Assembly (NCBI GenBank): GCA_030597995.1
Contig: JAUVQV010000007.1
Span: 1-11,048 of the forward strand
Origin: Candidatus Rokuibacteriota bacterium
GTDB taxonomy: Bacteria; JAUVQV01
Length of the DNA: 11,048 nucleotides
Direction of reading: 5' to 3'
The notes under the pieces were generated by a model. It was not told where the DNA came from. It worked only from the letters and a program-made list of their open reading frames with translations, and made no database searches. Shown in pieces: positions 6,365 through 11,048 of this stretch. Position 1 is the first letter of the stretch. Each line of letters begins with the position of its first letter. The position numbers and the translations under genes are program-made.

Positions 6365-7405
6365 TCATGGAAAAAGGGCGGGAGCCTCCAGTCCACCGGC
6401 CTCGGGGAGACCGAACATCAGGTTCAGATTCTGGACTGCCTGTCCCGAAGCCCCCTTGACGAGGTTGTCGATCACGGAGACCACAATCACGGTCTTTCCC
6501 CGGGGATCGTCGGTAACACCGAGACGGCAGAGATTGGTTCCTGTAACCTCCTGCACCGCCGGGAGGCGGCCCGACGGGGCGACCTTGACAAAGGGCTCGG
6601 CGTGGTACTCGTCCTGGAACGCCTCCTCGATCATACTCAGATTCCCCCCGGCGCTGCCTTCGAGGTAGATGGTTGCCAGAATTCCCCGGTTCAGAGGGAC
6701 TAAATGCGGTACAAACACGAGGTGAATGTTGCCTTTCGCAACACCTTCCAGCTCCTGCTCCATCTCCGGCAGGTGACGATGCCGCCCGGCCAGGTAGGAG
6801 GTGAGTCCCTCGTGAGATTCACAGAAAAGGTTCCCCGTTTTTACCGCACGGCCGGCTCCGGAAATTCCGGACTTGGCATCGACCACGACATCCCCCTCCC
6901 CGATCAATCCCCTCTTCGCCAGCGGGAACAGTGCCAGAAGGGTAGCCGTGGGATAGCAACCGGGGTTGGCCACCAGCCGGGCGGCGGCTATTGCGTCGCG
7001 GTGCAGCTCCGGGAGACCGTAGACTGCCTCCGCCAGCAGCGCCGGGGAAGAGTGCCGGTGCCCATACCACTCGGCATATCGCGCCGGATCTTTCAGGCGG
7101 TAATCGGCGGAGAGGTCGACCACCCTGAGACCTCTTTCCAGGAGGGACGGGACCACCGCCATGGATTCAGTGTGCGGCAGGGCTACGAGCACCGCCTCCA
7201 CTCCCTTCGGGATCCGCTCCAGGTCGAAAGCGGCAAAGACCAGGGTGGTGAAATCGCGCAATGAGGGAAAAACCTCGGCGGCGGCCTTTCCGGCGTGCTG
7301 CCGCGAGGTGGCCCAGACCACACGGAATGAGGGGTGCTGCGAAAAAATTCTCAGCAGCTCCCCACCGGTGTAACCACTGGCTCCTAGTATGCCGACCTCT
7401 ATCAC
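6365..7405 (-). CDS. argC: N-acetyl-gamma-glutamyl-phosphate reductase
   Basis: ArgC reduces N-acetylglutamyl phosphate to the semialdehyde with NADPH, the third step of the acetylated arginine pathway, in the cytosol. From the GTG at 7405-7403 it is 346 residues, the usual length. It begins with the Rossmann motif GILGASGYTGGELLRIF. Other family motifs are LPHTESM, VDLSADYRL, YGLPELHR, and the catalytic-cysteine motif ANPGCYPTATLL with Cys150, then KSGISGAGR and HRHLPEMEQEL. The frame stays open upstream to 7465, but those residues (cysteine-rich, no motif) precede the conserved start and I exclude them. A purine-rich GAGGGGGTGAAGAG stretch upstream can serve as the ribosome-binding site. 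It pairs with argJ. No argB, argD or argF is visible nearby. Confidence 0.95.
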   Translation of the reverse strand: MIEVGILGASGYTGGELLRIFSQHPSFRVVWATSRQHAGKAAAEVFPSLRDFTTLVFAAFDLERIPKGVEAVLVALPHTESMAVVPSLLERGLRVVDLSADYRLKDPARYAEWYGHRHSSPALLAEAVYGLPELHRDAIAAARLVANPGCYPTATLLALFPLAKRGLIGEGDVVVDAKSGISGAGRAVKTGNLFCESHEGLTSYLAGRHRHLPEMEQELEGVAKGNIHLVFVPHLVPLNRGILATIYLEGSAGGNLSMIEEAFQDEYHAEPFVKVAPSGRLPAVQEVTGTNLCRLGVTDDPRGKTVIVVSVIDNLVKGASGQAVQNLNLMFGLPEAGGLEAPALFP

Positions 7406-7580
7406 CTCTTCACCCCCTCGCACGCCACACTCCCAAAAGGACTGCCGACACAGACATAACACCAAGCAGTGTAAATTCGAAATCCTGAACTCTAAAACCT
7501 TAACAATACCTCATTCACGAATTTCAAAACACGGTGTGGTGAAAATCTTAATACTTGCCGCACATCGATCATTTACGCTG
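7406..7580. other. argC upstream region, no gene
   Basis: This is a spacer between the rpsI terminator and argC, with an AT-richer core than its surroundings. It contains an inverted pair, AAATTCG (7473-7479) and CGAATTT (7518-7524), 38 bases apart. I searched the minus strand for a promoter and an ArgR-type operator and found none good enough to call. Because the terminator lies just upstream, argC-argJ probably needs a promoter here or depends on readthrough. Confidence 0.4.
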
Positions 7581-7614
7581 AAAAAAAGGGGGGAAGAGCG
7601 GTAGCCTTCCCCCC
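7581..7614 (-). terminator. intrinsic terminator after rplM-rpsI
   Basis: On the minus strand a perfect nine-base-pair stem, GGGGGGAAG (7614-7606) with CTTCCCCCC (7596-7588), has a nine-base loop and is followed directly by seven T residues (7587-7581). It starts 22 bases after the rpsI stop. This is a textbook Rho-independent terminator for the ribosomal protein operon and separates it from argC. Confidence 0.93.
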
Positions 7615-7636
7615 AGGGTTTCGGTTCGGGATGAGC

Positions 7637-8029
7637 TTAGCGCTTGCTGAACTGGAACCTGGCCCTGGCCCCCTTCTGCCCGTATTTCTTCCTTTCCTTC
7701 TTGCGGGAATCCCGGGTCAGAAAACCTCCGCGGCGAAGGGCCTCCTTCAAAGACTCGTCACTCCGGAGCAGAGCCCGGGAGATCCCGTGCCTGAGGGCCC
7801 CGGCCTGGCCGCTGTCACCTCCGCCCTCCACCGTGGCATGGACGCTGTACCGGCCCTGGGTGCTGGTCGCCGCCAGCGGCTGATTGACAATCGCCTGGAG
7901 AGTTTTCCGGGGCAAGTAGCTCTTGAGGTCCGTAGAATTGACGATAATAGTGCCGTCGCCTGGTTTCAACCAGACCCGGGCCACCGCGGTCTTCCTCCGC
8001 CCGGTGCCGTAAAACTCAATCTTTTCCAT
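7637..8029 (-). CDS. rpsI: 30S ribosomal protein S9
   Basis: S9 is a 130-residue primary component of the 30S head; its basic C-terminal tail reaches the P-site tRNA. The sequence shows the N-terminal [20 protein letters not shown], then IVNQPL, the glycine-rich [22 protein letters not shown], and the basic end [20 protein letters not shown] followed by QFSKR. The terminal Lys-Arg expected of S9 is present. The ATG at 8029 has GGGAG and AGGA elements just upstream. It follows rplM after 33 bases, the conserved L13-S9 pair, and is closed by a strong terminator. Confidence 0.97.
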   Translation of the reverse strand: MEKIEFYGTGRRKTAVARVWLKPGDGTIIVNSTDLKSYLPRKTLQAIVNQPLAATSTQGRYSVHATVEGGGDSGQAGALRHGISRALLRSDESLKEALRRGGFLTRDSRKKERKKYGQKGARARFQFSKR

Positions 8030-8062
8030 TTCCTGCTCCCTGTAGGGTCCTAGTAACCGCGT

Positions 8063-8500
8063 TTACAGAGCGACCCCCTCCGGCTTCTGGGCTTGGTGCG
8101 GGTGCTCCGGGCCACGGTATACCTTGAGCTTGGTAATCATCTGGCGCCCCAGGCGACCCTTGGGGACCATCCCCTGAACGGCGTCCGCGACCACCCGCTC
8201 CGGTGCGTTCTCCAGCCTCTTTTCCAGGCTCTCGCTCTTGATGCCGCCGATATACCCCGAGTGACGGTAATAGAGCTTCTGGGACAGTTTCTTCCCGGTG
8301 ACGCGGACCTTCTCGGCGTTCACGATCACCACATGGTCACCGCAGTCGAGATTGGGAGAATAATAGGGCTTCCCCTTTCCCATCAGGAGCCAGGCCACAC
8401 GGCTTGCGAGACGTCCGAGAACCTTTTCCTCCGCGTCGATGAGGTACCATTTCCGTTCAATATCTCCCGCCTTCGTGGCGCTGGTTCTCTGCAGGCGCAT
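8063..8500 (-). CDS. rplM: 50S ribosomal protein L13
   Basis: L13 is an early-assembling 23S rRNA-binding protein of the large subunit. The protein is 145 residues, close to the usual 142. Conserved segments are KWYLIDAEEKVLGRLAS (about residues 17-33), the GKGKPYYSPNLDCGDHVVIVN region, the KLYYRHSGYIGGIKS signature, and AVQGMVPKGRLGRQMITKLKVY followed by GPEHPHQAQKPE. The ATG at 8500 has GAGGA about eight bases upstream. It is the first gene of the rplM-rpsI operon and lies about 35 bases downstream of a good promoter -10. Confidence 0.97.
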   Translation of the reverse strand: MRLQRTSATKAGDIERKWYLIDAEEKVLGRLASRVAWLLMGKGKPYYSPNLDCGDHVVIVNAEKVRVTGKKLSQKLYYRHSGYIGGIKSESLEKRLENAPERVVADAVQGMVPKGRLGRQMITKLKVYRGPEHPHQAQKPEGVAL

Positions 8501-8535
8501 CTCATGTTCCTCTTCCGTTGAAAATCGAATGTCTT

Positions 8536-8564
8536 AAATTACGCAAAATCTCCTGAAATGTCAA
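8536..8564 (-). promoter_or_regulatory. sigma-70-type promoter for rplM-rpsI
   Basis: The minus strand has a perfect -35 hexamer TTGACA (8564-8559), a 17-base spacer, and TAATTT as the -10 (8541-8536, four of six matches to TATAAT). Transcription would begin near 8529, giving a leader of about 28 bases before the rplM ATG. The spacing and the -35 match make this the best promoter in the window. Confidence 0.8.
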
Positions 8565-8619
8565 TAAAAAATGTTGATTCCAAATGCTGGTCCGAAATGC
8601 TGGCCGGGAATGTCGAGTA

Positions 8620-8852
8620 ATGTCATCCAGTGGGATGAGTACCAAAATCGATTGTTGTGTGTCGCCCTGGGGGATGAGCGAATACATAATTTTTCATTTG
8701 TCACCCCGACAGAGGATCCTCAAATCAACCCCATTTGTCATCCCGAGGGAGGAGCCTGAGCGACGAGTCGAGGGATCTTGGATTTTCCAGATTCCTCGAC
8801 TGCGTCCGGAATGACATTGGGCGGTGTCCTGTGGCACAATAACGTCACCCCG
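8620..8852. repeat. palindromic repeat cluster between rplM and the M50 gene
   Basis: This 300-base divergent intergenic region has no gene. Its main element is an imperfect palindrome at 8737-8815. The outer ends are gtcatcccg (8737-8745) and cggaatgac (8807-8815). The inner arms are agtcgagggatcttgg (8766-8781) and ccagattcctcgact (8787-8801), with one mismatch and one bulge. Further copies of the end motif lie at 8700-8708 and 8844-8852 (both gtcaccccg), and a shortened one at 8622-8628. There is also a perfect TCATCC/GGATGA hairpin at 8623-8638 and the palindrome GAGGATCCTC at 8712-8721. It resembles dispersed non-coding palindromic elements found in many bacterial genomes. I see no transposase and no T-tract. 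Confidence 0.6.
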
Positions 8853-8875
8853 GCGGGAAGGAGGTTTTCTGGAAG

Positions 8876-10015
8876 ATGGCATTCGGCAAGAGAGTCACCC
8901 TCTTCAGGCTTTTCGATTTCCAGGTGAGGATCGACTCCAGCTGGATAATCCTTGCCGCCCTCGTCACCTGGTCGCTGGCCAAGGGGATGTTTCCGCAATA
9001 CTATCAAGGCCTTCCTAGTTCGACCTATTGGTGGATGGGATCCGCGGGCGCGTTGGGACTCTTTGCATCCATTGTGTTCCATGAGCTTTGCCACTCTCTC
9101 ATAGCGCGGAGATACCACCTGCCCATCAGAGGAATCACCCTGTTTATTTTCGGCGGCGTGGCCGAGATGGACGAGGAGCCGCCGAGCGCCAGATCCGAAT
9201 TCATGATGGCGCTCGCGGGTCCCCTGTCGAGCGTCCTGCTCGGATCCGGGTTCTACGCCGTCCTCGTCCTGGGTCCCGAGGGAGGCTGGCCGGCGCCGGT
9301 GGGCGGCGTGATCAGCTATCTGGCCTTTATCAACGGCATCCTGGCCGCTTTCAACATCCTGCCCGCTTTTCCCCTCGACGGCGGCCGAATACTCCGCGCG
9401 ATCCTGTGGGGTTGGAAAGGGAACCTCCGCTGGGCGACCCGCATCGCCTCCCGGATAGGTTCGGGATTCGGAGTGGCGCTGGTTATCCTGGGAGCATGGC
9501 AATTTTTTCAAGGAAACCTGATCGGGGGAATATGGTTCTTCATGATCGGTATGTTTCTCCGGAATGCGGCCCAGGCCTCGTATCAGCAGGTTCTCACCAG
9601 ACAAATATTCGAGGGCGAGAAGGTGCGGCAACTCATGAAGCTCCACCCGATAACCGTCCCTCCCTCGATCTCCATTTCCCAGCTGGTCGAGAAGTATTTT
9701 TATCCCCATCAATTCAAGACCTTTCCAGTCGTGGAAAACCGGGACCTTTTGGGGTACGTCAGCATTGAACAGGTCAAGGAAATACCGCATCGCGAATGGG
9801 ACCGGCATACCGTCGGGGAGCTGGTGCAGAAATCCTCGCCGGAAAACACCATACCTCCCGAGGCCGATGTCCTCAAGGCGCTCGCGATCATGAACCGCAC
9901 CAGGAACAGCCGGCTCATGGTCACCGAAGGGGGACGGCTGGTCGGTATCGTCTCACTGAAAGACCTGCTGAAATTGCTCTCACTCAAAATGGATCTTGAG
10001 AACTACGGGAAATAG
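8876..10015 (+). CDS. site-2-protease-like M50 metallopeptidase with two CBS domains
   Basis: This 379-residue integral membrane protein belongs to the M50 family of intramembrane zinc proteases. Residues 22-40 and 54-78 are hydrophobic; the second segment holds the zinc motif HELCH at 69-73 with catalytic Glu70. The second zinc site is in NILPAFPLDGGR (160-171), with Asp168 as the third ligand. Further hydrophobic segments lie at about 117-133, 143-160 and 196-230. The C-terminal part is cytosolic-looking and contains two CBS domains, about 248-305 and 312-370, which in relatives bind adenine nucleotides. A PDZ domain, typical of RseP, is absent. AGGAGG lies 11 bases before the ATG, a long spacing, and no better in-frame start is seen. 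The substrate is unknown; a role in regulated proteolysis of a membrane-bound regulator is inference from the family. Confidence 0.88.
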   Translation: MAFGKRVTLFRLFDFQVRIDSSWIILAALVTWSLAKGMFPQYYQGLPSSTYWWMGSAGALGLFASIVFHELCHSLIARRYHLPIRGITLFIFGGVAEMDEEPPSARSEFMMALAGPLSSVLLGSGFYAVLVLGPEGGWPAPVGGVISYLAFINGILAAFNILPAFPLDGGRILRAILWGWKGNLRWATRIASRIGSGFGVALVILGAWQFFQGNLIGGIWFFMIGMFLRNAAQASYQQVLTRQIFEGEKVRQLMKLHPITVPPSISISQLVEKYFYPHQFKTFPVVENRDLLGYVSIEQVKEIPHREWDRHTVGELVQKSSPENTIPPEADVLKALAIMNRTRNSRLMVTEGGRLVGIVSLKDLLKLLSLKMDLENYGK

Positions 10016-10036
10016 CGGCGCCCTTTCCTAGCGACG

Positions 10037-10741
10037 ATGCCAAAAAAGATCTTTGCTCTCAAGGCCGGATTGCTGGCCGTATTCATCTTCGGGATTCTTT
10101 ACGCATCGTCTACGGGCTTGTTTTCGTATTTCGAGGCCCGCCGGATCACGACCTGGCTCGAAAGAGCGGGAGCACTGGCACCAATCGCGTACATCTTTAT
10201 CATGGCGCTGGCCATAGTCATCAGTCCCATACCCAGCGTGCCCCTGGACCTGGCGGCCGGAGCCTTTTTCGGACCGCTTCCTGGGACGGCTTACTCGCTT
10301 GTGGGCGCCCTCGTCGGGGCGGTGATCTGCTTCGTAATCGCCCGTTACCTGGGGAGGCAGGCCATGGAGCGGCTTGTGCACGGGCACATAAATTTCTGCA
10401 CTGAGTGCTCTGACCGGCTCCTTACTAAACTTGTCTTTTTCTCGAGACTTGTCCCATTCATATCATTCGACGTCGTGAGCTACGGCGCAGGGCTGACTGG
10501 GATGTCGCTCAAGAAATTCAGCCTGGCAACCTTTTTCGGCATGATACCTCTCACCTTTATTTTCAACTATTCCGGTTCAGTGCTGGTGGTCAAAAAAGAG
10601 CTCGCCCTCGTCGCCGGGTTTCTCATGGTGGCACTGTTTTTCCTCATCCCTCTCGCGGTTGAAAAAACAAAACTCCTCTCCCGAATCGTGAACAGATCGC
10701 ACCGGCGTGACATTGGGGCATCCGGGCACAAGAAAGTGTAA
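10037..10741 (+). CDS. TVP38/TMEM64 (DedA-like, VTT domain) membrane protein
   Basis: This is a 234-residue polytopic membrane protein of the SNARE-associated/VTT superfamily. Hydrophobic segments are near residues 7-25, 47-66, 72-104, 133-152, 161-182 and 187-208. The family core is recognisable as SPIPSVPLDLAAGAFFGPLP (63-82), GALVGAVICFVIARYLGR (90-107), and the second re-entrant-like motif SRLVPFISFDVVSYGAGLTG (136-155). Members are linked to lipid scrambling or transport and membrane homeostasis; the precise activity here is unknown. A CxxC pair, C121-x-x-C124, sits in the central loop. The gene lies 21 bases after the M50 gene in the same frame, with no clear ribosome-binding site, so translation may be coupled to it. 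It converges on lgt with 32 bases between the stop codons and no obvious terminator. Confidence 0.87.
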   Translation: MPKKIFALKAGLLAVFIFGILYASSTGLFSYFEARRITTWLERAGALAPIAYIFIMALAIVISPIPSVPLDLAAGAFFGPLPGTAYSLVGALVGAVICFVIARYLGRQAMERLVHGHINFCTECSDRLLTKLVFFSRLVPFISFDVVSYGAGLTGMSLKKFSLATFFGMIPLTFIFNYSGSVLVVKKELALVAGFLMVALFFLIPLAVEKTKLLSRIVNRSHRRDIGASGHKKV

Positions 10742-10773
10742 TCCGATCCTGAATTCACCATAAGTGCCGCGGC

Positions 10774-11048
10774 TTATTTCCCCCTTATCCTCAAGACCAT
10801 CAGAAATACCGAACCGCCCACGATCATGGTTCCACTCAATACCTGACCCATGGTAAACGATCCGGCAACGAATCCGAGCTGCAGGTCGGGTTCCCTGAAA
10901 AACTCGATCACAAAGCGCATGCCCCCGTAGAGTATCAGAAACAGCCCCGCGATCGCCCCTTTCCTCTTTACGCGGTCTCTCATCAGCCACAGTGCCGCGA
11001 GCAGCACCGGCCCCTCGAAGAAAGACTCATAGAGCTGGGAGGGATGCC
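10774..11048 (-). CDS. lgt: prolipoprotein diacylglyceryl transferase, C-terminal part (runs off window)
   Basis: Lgt transfers diacylglyceryl from phosphatidylglycerol to the lipobox cysteine of prolipoproteins in the inner membrane. The last 90 residues are visible. They begin HPSQLYESFFEG, the conserved Lgt segment around the HPxQLYE motif, followed by a hydrophobic helix, KRKG, then a GLFLILYGGMRFVIEFFREP block typical of the family, and FTMGQVLSGTMIVGG near the end. I extended the frame beyond the first internal start at 11007 to the window edge by hand; it stays open. The N-terminal helices and the catalytic His/Arg region lie outside. It converges with the TVP38-like gene. Confidence 0.93.
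   Translation of the reverse strand, partial: HPSQLYESFFEGPVLLAALWLMRDRVKRKGAIAGLFLILYGGMRFVIEFFREPDLQLGFVAGSFTMGQVLSGTMIVGGSVFLMVLRIRGK

Noticed and set aside
5455..6459. A 334-codon open frame on the plus strand opposite argJ
   Set aside because: It is antisense to a full-length argJ with all motifs, has no family motifs of its own, and no ribosome-binding site was seen.
7406..7580. An ArgR operator upstream of argC
   Set aside because: AT-rich patches and an AAATTCG/CGAATTT pair exist, but neither spacing nor sequence matches a paired ARG box.
8832..8846. A sigma-54 promoter for the M50 gene (TGGCAC)
   Set aside because: The GC expected 10 bases after the GG is absent (the bases are TC), so the -12 element is missing.
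8700..8852. A CRISPR array, because of repeated gtcaccccg/gtcatcccg motifs
   Set aside because: The repeats are only about nine bases long, irregularly spaced, and partly inverted, with no cas genes.
8738..9808. A 356-codon open frame on the minus strand opposite the M50 gene
   Set aside because: It is a shadow of a clearly conserved gene on the other strand. Its translation has no recognisable domain, is rich in Arg/Gly/His/Pro as expected for GC-rich antisense, and runs into the palindromic repeats.
10742..10773. A bidirectional terminator between the TVP38-like gene and lgt
   Set aside because: There is only the small self-complementary GCCGCGGC and no T-tracts on either side.

Overview
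The window is GC-rich, densely coding, and dominated by housekeeping genes. Most run leftward (minus strand). Read in transcription order, they fall into three blocks: rplM-rpsI (8500 to 7637), argC-argJ (7405 to 5128), and rpsB-tsf-pyrH-frr-uppS-cdsA-dxr (4876 to beyond position 1). The third block is the classic bacterial translation / undecaprenyl-phosphate / CDP-diacylglycerol / MEP-pathway cluster. A rightward pair follows from 8876: a site-2-protease-like M50 metalloprotease with CBS domains, then a TVP38/DedA-like membrane protein. The right edge carries the C-terminal part of lgt on the minus strand. The short EF-Ts, the canonical rpsB-to-dxr order and the general gene style fit a Gram-negative bacterium of the deltaproteobacterial / Desulfobacterota type, possibly an uncultured one. 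That placement is inference, since no single marker here proves it.

The minus-strand block is tightly packed. rpsB/tsf and uppS/cdsA overlap by the four bases GTGA. pyrH starts at TTG three bases after tsf, frr starts at GTG eight bases after pyrH, and dxr starts four bases after cdsA. Non-ATG starts are common (tsf, pyrH, frr, cdsA, argC). The only sizeable gap in the block is the 154 bases between frr and uppS, which hold a repeat-like insert.

The non-coding sequence is the most informative part. It contains a good sigma-70-type promoter for rplM-rpsI, a textbook intrinsic terminator just after rpsI, and a structured rpsB leader with a C(UUCG)G hairpin and a second copy of one hairpin arm. 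It also contains a small palindromic repeat region (8620-8852) between the divergent rplM and M50 genes, and a candidate degenerate mobile or repeat unit between frr and uppS.

I did not find a CRISPR array, tRNA, rRNA, transposase, toxin-antitoxin pair or defence system. I do not think a wholly new multi-gene system is present. The points worth a second look are regulatory and repeat-related.
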